A stretch of DNA of 64,000 bases from Nocardia brasiliensis NBRC 14402 (GCF_000308475.2 NZ_BAFT02000067.1:33829-97828); one strand, 5' to 3'. Numbered from the stretch's first letter, positions 15,764 through 24,911 are shown. Notes: generated by a model not told the origin, from the sequence alone. Program-made: numbers and translations.

Positions 15764-15931
15764 TCCAGGCCAACCGGTCCGCTCCCCAACCGCCTTTCTT
15801 TCCCAAGCCGCTCGAGACGCCACCACAGCCAGATGACCACGCTGGAACCTGCCTCATACACCTGACGTGCGCCTAAAGCCGGGTACGGCACACGACGTGC
15901 TCAGCACTATCCCGGTAACTCCCGCGGCAGG
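15475..15931. repeat. Long imperfect inverted repeat, about 110-base arms
   Basis: Arm one (15475-15588) and the reverse complement of arm two (15821-15931) share long matching blocks: CCTGCCGCGGGAGTTAC, CCCGGCTTTAGGCGCA and CGTGGTCATCTGGCTGTGGT, with small indels between. The 230-base centre is unrelated to any gene I know. Frames crossing the arms give low-complexity, Trp/Cys-rich products with no family. It could be a miniature transposable element, a fold-back element, or two copies of a dispersed repeat in opposite orientation. The whole of 15344-15985 is otherwise free of genes. Confidence 0.75.
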
Positions 15932-15985
15932 TATACCGAACTGGGCAGGCGCGCATAGGACTTCGAGACAGAGCCAAGCCGCCGA

Positions 15986-16480
15986 TCAGTCCGGGTGGGC
16001 GGCGAACCACGCATCGAATACCTTGAAGTCGCTGCGCTGCAATCCTTTCCGCGGATCGACGCGGTGCAGCAGCGCGCTGCCGTGGTATTCGGCCGCCACC
16101 CAGTCCCGGTCAGTGCGGGTGATCTCGTCGTCGACCCAGATGAACGGTCGCCCGGCCGCCCAGTCGACCAAAGCGCGGGTTTTCCAGTGTAATCCGAACC
16201 ATCGGTCGACGCGATCGTCCGGAGCCGTCGGCCACTCCAGCACGGTGAGTTCCGGCAGGCCGAGGATCGGGCTCAGCGTGGTGTTCGCCTCGTGCATCCA
16301 GGTGGTGGCCCAAACCACCTGGCACGGCAGCGCGGCCAGGAGTGGCCCGAGTTCGGAATCGAGCCGTGCCAGTAAGGGATTCGAGTCGGGTAACTCCGGA
16401 CGCGCCGGACCGTCGGTCCCGCCGAACGGAATCAGCGGCCCGTCGACGTCGAGGAACAGCAGTGCATCCACCGCTCGCAC
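15986..16480 (-). CDS. HAD-like protein of the Swiss Army Knife RNA-repair HAD type
   Basis: This protein of about 164 residues has the HAD motifs FLDVDGPLIPFG (motif I), VVWATTWMHEAN (motif II region) and FIWVDDEIT (motif IV). The WATTW and VDDE forms are characteristic of the HAD branch first described in predicted RNA-repair proteins, widespread as stand-alone genes in actinobacteria. The role in this organism is unknown. GTG 16480 (VRAVDALLFLDVDG) is a better start than the longer frame from 16501 because family members begin close to motif I. Confidence 0.8.
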   Translation of the reverse strand: MRAVDALLFLDVDGPLIPFGGTDGPARPELPDSNPLLARLDSELGPLLAALPCQVVWATTWMHEANTTLSPILGLPELTVLEWPTAPDDRVDRWFGLHWKTRALVDWAAGRPFIWVDDEITRTDRDWVAAEYHGSALLHRVDPRKGLQRSDFKVFDAWFAAHPD

Positions 16481-16520
16481 CCTAGCGCTCCCGATGGACA
16501 ACGCCCATGGCCCGAACTAG

Positions 16521-16622
16521 ATCTCGATCCGCGGCACCAGCGGTTGTGCGCGGGCGCTCGCCGCCGCCTATCTGGTCGACGGAACATTGCCCGCGGGCGA
16601 CGTCGCCTGCTCGCCCAGCTGA
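16521..16622 (+). pseudogene. C-terminal scrap of a TAP-like alpha/beta hydrolase
   Basis: The frame reads GCARALAAAYLVDGTLPAGDV then ACSPS and a stop. This matches the end of secreted tripeptidyl-aminopeptidase-like hydrolases (C..A...YL.dG.LPa.gt.C). No catalytic part precedes it. It is a relic of a deleted gene. 16623-16799 holds only the upstream region of the next gene. Confidence 0.5.
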
Positions 16623-16799
16623 GCCGACTCGTTCCGAATACCCCTGTTGAACAGCTCGTTCAGGAACCGTTCAGTGGGTGGTGAGCCTACGTCTGCATCA
16701 TCTGTGCCGGGTGCCGAGACACCGTGATGTCGTTGCTGCGCGGCGGCAAGGCGATTCGGTATCTCGACCGATGGATTCAGCAGAAAGGCAAGTCCGAGA

Positions 16800-17636
16800 A
16801 TGAGTTATGTACGTCAGTGGTCCGGGTTCGGCCGCACCGTGCTGATCACCATGGCAGTCGTGTCGAGCCTGGCGGTGACAGCTTGTTCGGCGGCTGCCGA
16901 GGACAAAGCGCCTGCCGAGACCCCGGCGGTCAAGCCGGCGGTGCTGCTCGTGCACGGGGCGTTCGCCGACGGTTCCAGCTGGAGCAAGGTGGCCGAACGG
17001 CTCCAGCGCGACGGCTATCAGGTGACCTCCGCCGCCGTTCCGCTGCGCGGACTCACCTACGACGCCGGATACATCCGCGGCATCCTGGACGGCATGCCGG
17101 GCAAGACCATCGTGGTCGGCCACTCCTACGGTGGCGCCGTGATCACCAATGCCGCAACCGGTTCGCCCAAGGCGGCGGGCCTGGTCTACATCGCGGCGTT
17201 CGCCCCGGACCAGGGCGAGAGCCTCGGCGAACTCGACGGCCGATTCGGCGGCCCGGCCACCAAAATCACGGCGCCGCACGAGTACCCGCTGCCGGACGGA
17301 AAGGGCAGCGCGCCCGAGCTGAGCATCGCGCCGGACAAGTTCGGTGAGTTCTTCGCGCAGGACCTGCCCGCCGGCGAGGCGGCGATCCTGGCGGCCGGGC
17401 AGCGCCCGATCGCGGTGGCCTCGTTCACCGACAAGTCCGCCGAGCCCGCCTGGAAGACCCTGCCGAGCTGGACCCTCGTTGCCGCAGACGATCGGATGAT
17501 CCCGCCCGCCGGTCAGCGGGAGATGGCCGCGCGGATGAAGTCGACCGTCGTGGAAAGCCCAGGCAGTCACGCGATCGCATTGTCCCAGCCGCAGGCCGTC
17601 GTCGACCTGATCGAAACCGCGGCCGCCGAGGTCTGA
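16800..17636 (+). CDS. Alpha/beta-hydrolase lipoprotein (EstC/salicylate-esterase-like)
   Basis: This is an exported esterase-type enzyme of 278 residues. The signal LITMAVVSSLAVTAC ends in a lipobox VTAC-S, so the protein is probably membrane anchored by lipid. The fold shows LLVHGAFADGSSWSKV (oxyanion HGAF), nucleophile elbow VGHSYGGAVI, acid in VAADDRMIPP and His in SHAIALSQP. These fit the small plant-MES/EstC-like hydrolase family. The substrate is unknown. The gene appears monocistronic; the next gene begins 189 bases later. Confidence 0.9.
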   Translation: MSYVRQWSGFGRTVLITMAVVSSLAVTACSAAAEDKAPAETPAVKPAVLLVHGAFADGSSWSKVAERLQRDGYQVTSAAVPLRGLTYDAGYIRGILDGMPGKTIVVGHSYGGAVITNAATGSPKAAGLVYIAAFAPDQGESLGELDGRFGGPATKITAPHEYPLPDGKGSAPELSIAPDKFGEFFAQDLPAGEAAILAAGQRPIAVASFTDKSAEPAWKTLPSWTLVAADDRMIPPAGQREMAARMKSTVVESPGSHAIALSQPQAVVDLIETAAAEV

Positions 17637-17824
17637 GCGCGGCGAGCCCTGTCGAGACCGCAACGCTCGCCGTGCGCCGGCGGGCTCGATCCGGTGCCTC
17701 GCGCCGCATTCGGCTGACCGACAACGCAATCGGCGCGGGCGGGGGCTCGGTACGGTGGTTGTGATGGGGCAGGCCGGTAGCCCCATCGGCTCGGCCGGAC
17801 CGGTTCGCGGAGTGGGGAGGCATC

Positions 17825-19048
17825 ATGGTCGATATCGAGGCGCAGGACCGGATCGAGGTCATCGGCGCGGATTTCTACACCGATCCGCACACCTACTACC
17901 AGCGCTGGCGCGAGCGCGGGCCGGTGGTCAAGGTGCGTTTTCCGACCGGAATGCCGGTGTGGCTGATCGTCCGGTATGCCGAGGCGCGCGCCGCGCTGGC
18001 CGACGTGCGGCTGCACAAGAGCCTGGCCGGTGTCGTCGAGGTGCAACGCCGCAAGACACCCGACCTGACATTGAACGGCGATCTGCTCATGCTGAGTTCG
18101 CACATGCTGAACTCCGATCCGCCCGACCACACGCGCCTGCGCAAGATGGTGAACAAGACCTTCACCGGGCGGCGGGTGGCCGCGATGCGGCCCTGGCTGG
18201 AACAGATCACCGCGGCGTTGCTCGACGAAATGGCCGACCAGGACGAGGTCGATCTGCTGGAGGTCTTCGCGACGCCGCTGCCGGTCACGGTGATCTGTGA
18301 ACTGCTCGGCGTGCCGTTCGCGGATCGGGAGACCTTCCAGTACTGGACAAAGGTTCTGGTCGGCGCGATCGGCGCGCTCGAGGAACGCCGGCGCTGTGCC
18401 GCCGAGATCGCGCCGTACCTGCGCGAACTGGCGCAGGCCAAGCGCGCGGAGCCGGGCGAGGACCTGCTCTCCGGTTTGGTGCAGACCCGGGCCGACGGCG
18501 ACCGGATGTCCGACGAGGAGGTGGTCTCCATGGTTTTCCTGCTGCTGATCGCCGGCCATGAGACCACCGTGAACCTCATCAGCAATGGTACATATTCGTT
18601 GCTGCGCAACGAATCCCAGTTCCACGCGTTGCGTACCGACCCGGCGGGGATCCCGGCGGCGGTGGAGGAGTTCCTCCGGTTCGAGGGCCCGGTCGACTGG
18701 GCCACGGTGCGCTACACCGCCGAACCGATGGTGGTCGGCGACACGGAGATTCCCGCGGGCGAATTCGTCTATGTCTCGCTCAACGCCGCGAACCGGGATC
18801 CGGCCAGGTTCGCCGACCCCGAACAGGTGGACGTGACCGGGGAGACGGCCGGACACCTGGCTTTCGGCCACGGCATCCACTTCTGCGTCGGCGCGCCCCT
18901 GGCCCGGCTCGAAGCGGAGATCGCGTTCACCGCTCTGCTGCAACGATTCCCGAACATGAAGCTGGCCGTCGACGAGTCCGAACTCCGCTGGCAACCCAGC
19001 CTGCTCATCCGCGGCCTCGAAGCCCTACCCGTGCGACTACACGGCTAG
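17825..19048 (+). CDS. Cytochrome P450 (CYP107-like)
   Basis: This is a soluble bacterial P450 monooxygenase of 407 residues. Signatures in order: I-helix LLIAGHETTVNL, K-helix ExxR in VEEFLRFEG, heme ligand FGHGIHFCVGAPLARLE. The sequence around SSHMLNSDPPDHTRLRKMVNKTF is usual for CYP107 and related macrolide or fatty-acid hydroxylases. GGGGAGG stands 6-12 bases before ATG 17825. No ferredoxin or ferredoxin reductase gene is adjacent, so electron partners must be shared. The substrate is unknown. Confidence 0.95.
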   Translation: MVDIEAQDRIEVIGADFYTDPHTYYQRWRERGPVVKVRFPTGMPVWLIVRYAEARAALADVRLHKSLAGVVEVQRRKTPDLTLNGDLLMLSSHMLNSDPPDHTRLRKMVNKTFTGRRVAAMRPWLEQITAALLDEMADQDEVDLLEVFATPLPVTVICELLGVPFADRETFQYWTKVLVGAIGALEERRRCAAEIAPYLRELAQAKRAEPGEDLLSGLVQTRADGDRMSDEEVVSMVFLLLIAGHETTVNLISNGTYSLLRNESQFHALRTDPAGIPAAVEEFLRFEGPVDWATVRYTAEPMVVGDTEIPAGEFVYVSLNAANRDPARFADPEQVDVTGETAGHLAFGHGIHFCVGAPLARLEAEIAFTALLQRFPNMKLAVDESELRWQPSLLIRGLEALPVRLHG

Positions 19049-19065
19049 GTGCCTACGCCCGCAAC

Positions 19066-19704
19066 TCATTTCAGCTTCAGGTCGAACGCTGATTGGGCCC
19101 GGTGGGCGAGGTCGGCGCCGAGTTTGTAGCCCTGTGCCGCGAGTTCCTGGTGGGTCTGCGGGTCGTCGGTCTCGCTGCCGTAGAGGAATTGCAGTGTGGA
19201 CGTGGCGATCTGCGAATATCCGGCGATGCCGTGGCGCAGTTGCAGTTCCGCCGCCTCCCGGTAGCCGCGGCGTTCGTAGGTGCCTTCGCCTACGCCCGCG
19301 ATCGCGAGGAAGTGCAATTCGTCGACGGCACTGCCGCTTTCGGTCGCGGGGTTCTCGTAAGCCCAGCGGCGGCTGAACACGCGATCGATCCAGCCCTTCG
19401 CCAGGGCGGGCAGGGACCACCAGTACACCGGGAACAACAGCGCGACGACGTCCGCGGATTCGATCAGCTCTTGTTCGCGCCGCACGTCGGCGGGGACCTC
19501 GCCGCGGAGTCGATGCACCGCGAGGTCGGCCGCGGTGAAGACCGGATCGAAGCCGGTCGCCGTCAGATCGTGCGTCACGACATCGGCGGTGCCGCCGGCC
19601 TGTATGCCTTGTTCGACGGCACGGGTGATGGCCCAGGTGGCCGAATCGTGATCAGGGTGCGCGACCACGAGCAGGACGTTCGGTCGGCTCGATGCGTTCG
19701 TCAT
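19066..19704 (-). CDS. NAD(P)H dehydrogenase (quinone), flavodoxin-like fold
   Basis: This flavoprotein of 212 residues reduces quinones or similar acceptors in two-electron steps. Family signatures are VLLVVAHPDHDSATWAI at the N-terminus and the substrate/FMN region VALLFPVYWWSLPALAKGWIDRVFSRRWAY. It is transcribed divergently from a MerR gene, with a MerR-type promoter between, so it is probably induced by the signal that MerR protein senses. It converges with the P450 gene, with 17 bases between stops. Confidence 0.92.
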   Translation of the reverse strand: MTNASSRPNVLLVVAHPDHDSATWAITRAVEQGIQAGGTADVVTHDLTATGFDPVFTAADLAVHRLRGEVPADVRREQELIESADVVALLFPVYWWSLPALAKGWIDRVFSRRWAYENPATESGSAVDELHFLAIAGVGEGTYERRGYREAAELQLRHGIAGYSQIATSTLQFLYGSETDDPQTHQELAAQGYKLGADLAHRAQSAFDLKLK

Positions 19705-19721
19705 ACGGCGAAGGTAAAGTA

Positions 19722-19741
19722 TGACATCAACGTCAATGTCA
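19722..19741. promoter_or_regulatory. MerR-type operator between oxidoreductase and MerR genes
   Basis: TGACAT-N8-ATGTCA forms a perfect inverted repeat 14 bases before the MerR start and 18 before the divergent start. The centre itself contains ACGTCA. MerR proteins bind such dyads in the -35/-10 spacer of their target promoter. Confidence 0.65.
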
Positions 19742-19754
19742 AGGAGCGAGTCGG

Positions 19755-20117
19755 GTGCGGATCAGCGATCTGGCCGAAGCCACCGGCGCGAGTCCGCGCA
19801 TGCTGCGGCACTACGAGAACGCGGGCGTCCTGACGCCCGACCGCGACCCCAACGGCTATCGGCACTACCGGCCCGAGGACATCAAGACCGTGCACGATAT
19901 CCGCTGTCTGCTCGGTTCGGGTCTGTCGCTGGCCGAGGCCGCCGAGCTGATCCATATCGCCTGCACGGCACCGCAGACCGCGACCGATGACGACCGTGCC
20001 GCGGTGCTGGCCCAACTCGACGAACGCAGCAGGCAACTGGACGCGGGCATCGACCGGCTGCTCGCCGAACGCGCCAGCCTCGGCAAACTCCGCGCGGATA
20101 TCGCAGCCGGTCGGTGA
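19755..20117 (+). CDS. MerR-family transcriptional regulator
   Basis: This is a 120-residue regulator with an N-terminal winged helix (RISDLAEATGASPRMLRHYENAGVL, then NGYRHYRPEDIKTVHDIR) and a helical dimerisation tail (RAAVLAQLDERSRQLDAGIDRLLAERASL). There is no Cys cluster for metal, so it more likely senses a small molecule or oxidant. GTG 19755 has AAGGAG at 19741-19746. It is divergent from the NAD(P)H oxidoreductase, its likely target. Confidence 0.94.
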   Translation: MRISDLAEATGASPRMLRHYENAGVLTPDRDPNGYRHYRPEDIKTVHDIRCLLGSGLSLAEAAELIHIACTAPQTATDDDRAAVLAQLDERSRQLDAGIDRLLAERASLGKLRADIAAGR

Positions 20118-20140
20118 CCTGCACGACCTACACTGGCGGC

Positions 20141-20482
20141 GTGCCTGTACGACAGCTACTCGCGGTATCCATGTTCGCTCTGCTCGCCCCGTTCGGCGTG
20201 GCCGCCTGCACCGCGGAGGGACCGGGCACCAAGACCGAATGCAAACCCTCCGGCTGCACCGTGACGTTCGCGCGCGGCGTGAACGCCAAGGCCAGCATTC
20301 TCGGCGTCGACGCGGAACTGGTTGCCGTCAACGGCAATACGGTCACCCTGCGCGTCGCGGGTCAGGAGACGAGCGTGCCGCTCGGTGAGACCCAGCCGGC
20401 CGACGGCTTGAGCGCCACGGTGCAGGAGGTCACCAATGACAAAGTCGTGGTGAAGTTCTCGACCGGCATCACCACCGGCTGA
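20141..20482 (+). CDS. Small lipoprotein of unknown function
   Basis: This 113-residue protein has a short signal (RQLLAVSMFALLAPFGVAAC) ending in a lipobox VAAC-T. The mature domain is beta-rich: CTVTFARGVNAKASILGVDAELVAVNGNTVTLRVAGQETSV and VTNDKVVVKFSTG. I do not recognise a named family; similar short lipoproteins are common in Nocardia and Rhodococcus. GTG 20141 gives the signal peptide its normal length. It starts 23 bases after the MerR stop but seems unrelated, and it ends at a strong terminator. Confidence 0.75.
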   Translation: MPVRQLLAVSMFALLAPFGVAACTAEGPGTKTECKPSGCTVTFARGVNAKASILGVDAELVAVNGNTVTLRVAGQETSVPLGETQPADGLSATVQEVTNDKVVVKFSTGITTG

Positions 20483-20496
20483 GCTGTCGCGGCCAG

Positions 20497-20536
20497 CAGG
20501 CCAGAGCGGGAATCTCCCACTCTGGCCTGCCTTTTC
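20497..20536. terminator. Strong bidirectional terminator
   Basis: A 10-base stem CAGGCCAGAG/CTCTGGCCTG (20497-20506 and 20520-20529) has an inner GGGA/TCCC stem, followed by CCTTTTC. It separates the convergent lipoprotein and metallopeptidase genes. Confidence 0.85.
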
Positions 20537-20570
20537 GGGGTTGAGGTGACAGCCGGCGGTTAGGGCAGTG

Positions 20571-22124
20571 TCACTTCCGGTCCCCGAGTCCGAAGGGCCG
20601 ATCCCCGGCAGGATCGGGCGCTTCGGGGCTCTCTTGCAGACCCTGGCTGCCGAGGCTGCCCGGGTAGAGATATTCGGCGGCGGGTCGCTTCTTCCCGTTC
20701 AGCCAGGCGTCGAAGAACCCGGTCAGATTCTGCTGCGTCCGGGACTGGAAGAACTGGCGGAGTTCCGGGATCGACGCGTTGCCGTGCCGATGGCTCTGCG
20801 CGAAGTCGCGGACGGCGGTGAAGAAGACGTCGTCGCCGATGGCGCGGCGCAGCGCGTGCAGGAACAGCGGGCCGCGGGTGTACACGGTGGTGAACTCCCG
20901 GCCCTTGCCGGGGTCGTACAGCGGTGTCGCCCAGACGTTCTGCTGATCGGCACTGGCGAGCGCCCTGCGGTAGATCTGATCAGCGTTGCGGTGGTCGATC
21001 CGTTCCGGCCACAGGATGTCGGCGGTGTAGCTGGCGAAGCACTCGTTCAGGCAGACGTCGCGCCAGTCCTTGATCGATACCGAATCACCCCACCACTGGT
21101 GGGCGTTCTCGTGGACCACCGTGTTCAGGTCGGTCCACGGCGCGTAGATCGGCCGGGTCTGGGTCTCCAGCGAGAACTGCAGGTTGGTGTCCACGTAGAT
21201 GCCGCCCCCGGATTCGAACGGGTACGGGCCGTAGAGCTGTTCGGCGAAGCCGAGCACCGCGGGCAGCTTCTTCTCCAGGTCCTGCTTGTTCTTCGCCGAC
21301 GGCGCGAAGAAGCTCTCCAATGGTGTTCTGCCCGAAAGGGTCTGGCTCAGCCGGGTGAACTTCTCGATGGCGATCGTGGTCAGGTACCCGATGATCGGGT
21401 CCTTCGCCTGCCAGGTGACGGTGTGCTTGCCCGTGCCGGCGGGTGTGTCCGAGGTGCGCAGACCGTTCGAGGCCACGTCCCAGCCGGTCGGCACGGTGGC
21501 GCGCACGGTGATGGTCGACTTGTCCAACGGGGTGTCGTTCAGCGGGAACCAGGTGGTCGCGGAGTGTGGCTCGCCCGCGGCGAAGGCGCCCCCACTCGGC
21601 GAGTAGGTCCAGCCGTTGCCTTTGGTATCCGGTGCGGTGCCCGCGTAGTCGACCACCACCGTGAACGACTGCCCGACCGGCAGCTCTGCCTTCGGCGTCA
21701 CGACCAGTTCGTGCTCGCCTGCCCGCTTGAAGCCGGCGGCTTGACCGTTGACGGTGACGGAACCGACTGCGGGACCGGCGAAATCGAGGTTGAACGCGGA
21801 CAGGGCCTGGGTGGCCTTGGCGGTGACCTTGGTCTTGCCCACCAGTCGATGACTCGACGGGTTGTAATCGATGGCGACGTCGTAGTCGATCGCGTCGTAC
21901 CCGCCGTTGCCGTCCTTCGGGTAGTACGGATCGCCCAGGCCGTCCGATCCCGGAGTCCCTGCGGCAGCGGCCGTTTCGCCGGCCACCGGCGGCGCGGGGT
22001 CGGCCGCCGCGGGTGCCCCTGCCACGAGGACGGCCGCGACGGCCGCCACGGACACGACCGCGGGGCGGGAACGCAGGACCGCGGGGATCGGGTGGTACTC
22101 ACCCGATAGTTGTCGAATTCGCAT
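20571..22124 (-). CDS. Secreted M1-family zinc metallopeptidase
   Basis: This is an exported aminopeptidase-like enzyme of 517 residues. The signal peptide spans PAVVSVAAVAAVLVAGAPAAA. The M1 zinc site is complete: VVHENAHQWWG (HExxH) and NECFASY with the third ligand Glu eighteen residues on. The N-terminal beta-domain (YDVAIDYNPSSHRLVGKTKV) is the usual M1 saddle. It is shorter than PepN because the large C-terminal helical domain is absent, as in other secreted actinobacterial M1 enzymes. The upstream gene on the same strand ends 46 bases before its start. Confidence 0.93.
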   Translation of the reverse strand: MRIRQLSGEYHPIPAVLRSRPAVVSVAAVAAVLVAGAPAAADPAPPVAGETAAAAGTPGSDGLGDPYYPKDGNGGYDAIDYDVAIDYNPSSHRLVGKTKVTAKATQALSAFNLDFAGPAVGSVTVNGQAAGFKRAGEHELVVTPKAELPVGQSFTVVVDYAGTAPDTKGNGWTYSPSGGAFAAGEPHSATTWFPLNDTPLDKSTITVRATVPTGWDVASNGLRTSDTPAGTGKHTVTWQAKDPIIGYLTTIAIEKFTRLSQTLSGRTPLESFFAPSAKNKQDLEKKLPAVLGFAEQLYGPYPFESGGGIYVDTNLQFSLETQTRPIYAPWTDLNTVVHENAHQWWGDSVSIKDWRDVCLNECFASYTADILWPERIDHRNADQIYRRALASADQQNVWATPLYDPGKGREFTTVYTRGPLFLHALRRAIGDDVFFTAVRDFAQSHRHGNASIPELRQFFQSRTQQNLTGFFDAWLNGKKRPAAEYLYPGSLGSQGLQESPEAPDPAGDRPFGLGDRK

Positions 22125-22170
22125 GGGGCACGACCATTTCGGTAGAGGAGGGATTGCCGGACGAGATGGT

Positions 22171-22839
22171 TCAGTGGTGGTCGAAGTGCTTGGTCTCGCT
22201 CCAGCTGTCGAGCACCCGGCCGGTGTCGGTCGCGTCGACGAACACCACCCAGAGTTCGGCTTGCCTACCGTGCCCGTCGCCGTTGACCTCGACCAGGTAG
22301 GCGGGGACGGCCACGCTCGGGGCGTCGTCCTGGGCGGCCAGCTTCGGGTCGTACCAGACGGGTATCGCGGTCCCCGCGGTGAACTGCTCGATCGGCGCGT
22401 TCGCCCGGCTCGCCAGCACCTGCCGGGCCGTGCGCGCGGCGTCGGGCGGCGCCGCTGCCGCACCCGGCGGGAACGCCCCGCGCGACTGCTGCGCCAAGGC
22501 GCCGGTCACCGAGAGCAGTGCACCGGCGGCATCGAGGGACTGCGCGACCGAGGCGCCGTACACCCGGATCGAGTCGATCTCCTGTCGCAGCCGGACGGTG
22601 GCGCCCTCGCCGATCGCGAAGACCGCGTCGACCACGAGTACCCCGACCGACCCGGCGCCGAAAAGCTGCCGGATGCTGTCCGCCCACGCCGCCGCGACGG
22701 CCGTGGCCTCGGCCGGCACGCCCGGCGGCGGCGGTAGCGGGGTGTCCGGCACCACCTGCGTGACGATGCCCTGGTGGTCGGTCAGCACCGTCTTGGGCAC
22801 GGTCGCCAGCTCGGTGCCGTCGGGATGCCGGGAATTCAT
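22171..22839 (-). CDS. Hypothetical protein, function unknown
   Basis: This is a reading frame of about 222 residues with actinobacterial codon use: MNSRHPDGTELATVPKTVL, PPPPGVPAEATAVAAAW, a central LVVDAVFAIGEGATVRLRQE, and PAYLVEVNGDGHGRQAELWVVFVD near the end. There is no signal peptide or known motif. The start is uncertain; the frame is open upstream beyond 22857, but base composition changes at about 22840. It lies upstream of the M1 peptidase on the same strand and could share its transcript. Confidence 0.55.
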   Translation of the reverse strand: MNSRHPDGTELATVPKTVLTDHQGIVTQVVPDTPLPPPPGVPAEATAVAAAWADSIRQLFGAGSVGVLVVDAVFAIGEGATVRLRQEIDSIRVYGASVAQSLDAAGALLSVTGALAQQSRGAFPPGAAAAPPDAARTARQVLASRANAPIEQFTAGTAIPVWYDPKLAAQDDAPSVAVPAYLVEVNGDGHGRQAELWVVFVDATDTGRVLDSWSETKHFDHH

Positions 22840-23152
22840 ACTCAAGTAGAACCACATTCGAGGTGGCCATTCGAGTGGGGAATAACTGGGGAGCCATTCG
22901 ATAAATGGCTCCGGCGCGAATTCCGGAAAATGCGAAAGAATCGTGGCACGGCGGGACGCCGGCAGGTTGCGGTGCGCCGGTCTCCGGTGCCGCAATCCCA
23001 TCTGCCGAAGCGGGTGGCATTCGCGTTGCGCGCCAACGCCACTCACCTCGGCAACGACGAGATCACGGTACCGAAGCACCCGTCCCGCAAGGCCGCCGGA
23101 TGCAAGGCTCGATTCGCAAGTCCCGCCCGGGATTACGCGATCGGGCCGCTCT

Positions 23153-24007
23153 TCACTTGCACTGCAACCGATCGCCGATCCGCGTGGCGAAATCCTGCCA
23201 ATTCGCGGCGTTCTGCCTGGCCATGTCGTGGATGAGATTCAGGCAGTGCTCCGGGATGCGGTCGGCCAGGTCGAGGGACTGGGTCGGCGTGCGCGGGCTG
23301 GCGTCGAGCCAGCGCAGTAGCGTGCGCCCGGTTTCGGTGAGCCGCAACGACGGATCGCGGCGCAGGCTCTGCAACACCGAAGCGGGGCACACCCGCGGTG
23401 CCGCGGCCGGCTCGGCGGGGCGGTGCGTGCCGGCGGGGCTGTCGCAGGGTTCGGTGCGGCGCTGCCGGTTTCCGTCGGCGCGGCGCACCCGGCGCATCCG
23501 GCCGTCCCGGCCTAGTCGCTGTCCGGTCTGGGGAACATCCCCAGACGATTGTCTGCGCACCGCGCCGACCGTCTTGTGGTCGAGCCCGGCCACTTCGGCT
23601 ACCTTCCGATCCGACCACAGGGGATACATCCGCATGATCCGCAGCGAAGCGGCTTTGCGGTCGATCACCGACAGCGGCAGTCCGTGCGCGATGTTGGCCT
23701 GCACCGCGAGTACGAACGCCTCCTCCTCCGTGCCGTCGAAGAACCGCACCCGGATAACCCTGGCCCCCTTCAGTTTTGCGGCCTGTAGCCGATGAGCGCC
23801 GTCGATGAGCCGCATCGTGCCGCGATGCACCAGAATCGGCGGCAGCTCGGTCTCCGTTTGCGCGAGCACCTGCGTGTGCGCGGAGTCCTCGGCCCGTACC
23901 CGCAGCGCGCCGCCGATGTCTATGGACTCGATGGGGATCTCTACGACTACGTCGGTGACCCCCACTCTCGTATCGTCGTTGTCCACGTTCAACCTGTGTT
24001 CACTCAC
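23153..24007 (-). CDS. StrR-like ParB-domain transcriptional regulator
   Basis: This is a protein of 284 residues with an N-terminal ParB/Srx-fold domain (LPPILVHRGTMRLIDGAHRLQAAKLKGARVIRVRFFDG) and a helix-turn-helix (MYPLWSDRKVAEVAGLDHKTVGAVRRQ). This is the layout of StrR/NovG-type pathway activators of aminoglycoside and other secondary-metabolite clusters, rather than of chromosome-partition ParB (no ATPase partner, no long C-terminal dimer domain). No biosynthetic cluster is visible in this window, so its target is distant or lost. It is preceded by 900 bases without genes. Confidence 0.85.
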   Translation of the reverse strand: MSEHRLNVDNDDTRVGVTDVVVEIPIESIDIGGALRVRAEDSAHTQVLAQTETELPPILVHRGTMRLIDGAHRLQAAKLKGARVIRVRFFDGTEEEAFVLAVQANIAHGLPLSVIDRKAASLRIMRMYPLWSDRKVAEVAGLDHKTVGAVRRQSSGDVPQTGQRLGRDGRMRRVRRADGNRQRRTEPCDSPAGTHRPAEPAAAPRVCPASVLQSLRRDPSLRLTETGRTLLRWLDASPRTPTQSLDLADRIPEHCLNLIHDMARQNAANWQDFATRIGDRLQCK

Positions 24008-24911
24008 GGCGGTACTCCTGCGTCGAAGCCGAGATCACATTCCGTAGCAATTCCGCACCGCCACTGTCGATCCGAAGCGCTGATGGCGGGACGAATCGGT
24101 GCAGGAGCCACGGCGCTGTGCCGGGGCAGACGGTGACTTTGTAGCGCGGACAGCAATATTTCACATTCGCAGCAAGACGGCAACGATACGGTGTCCAAAC
24201 GTTCATACAATCGCGATGTTCGGGCGCGTCACGGAATGGCGCACTTGCGCTATTTAGTGAATGGTGTTCATTGGCCGAGAAGAGCCCTGATCGCCGGAAA
24301 CCGCCAGTTCCGGCGACCGGCCCCCGGGCGGCGGACAGGCCACCGGACCATAGGTTCATCTATCGAAACTGTCATGTCCGGGCGATTCCGATGTGCTTGT
24401 CTGCCAGTTGATCTGCGGTGGCGCGGCAGATCGCCTATCATCGGATGACCTACTCATCCGCGCGACGGACGGAGGGCTCCTTGGCCGTGTTTTCCGACGA
24501 TTGCCCTCATCAGCAGCGATTTCCGTGATGCGGCTCGTTGCCATGTCCTCGTATAAGCCGTAGTGCGGCAAACGCCCAGCGCTACAACCACACTACTGCA
24601 CCACCGTCGGCCAAAGCTTCGCATGTGCTCCGGCGCGAATCAACCGCGCGAAATCATGGTCCACGGTAAAATGTGCGCTGTGCCGGATCCGTATCATCGG
24701 ACCGGATTCCATCTATTCGGACAATTCTTCCTTCATATGTCGGCGACCGACTCCGGCGGTGTCCGCCGCATTTTTTCCTCCGCTCATTCGCTGCGTGTAA
24801 CGGTATGTTCACGGGCCATTCTTTCGCGCCTGACAACCTGCCGATCAGCTCATCGGTAGACGAACATCCTTTGCCCGCGCACCGGTCCCGTGTTTGATCG
24901 AGAGGAATGTT
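24008..24911. other. Gene-free region between StrR-like and phospholipase C genes
   Basis: About 900 bases, less GC-rich than the surroundings, with no reading frame that shows protein character on either strand and no RNA gene that I can recognise. It must contain the two divergent promoters. It could hold an undetected small RNA. Confidence 0.5.

Noticed and set aside
24356..24571. 71-codon minus-strand frame in the gap before phospholipase C
   Set aside because: Low-complexity, Arg/Ser-rich, no start signal; likely chance.
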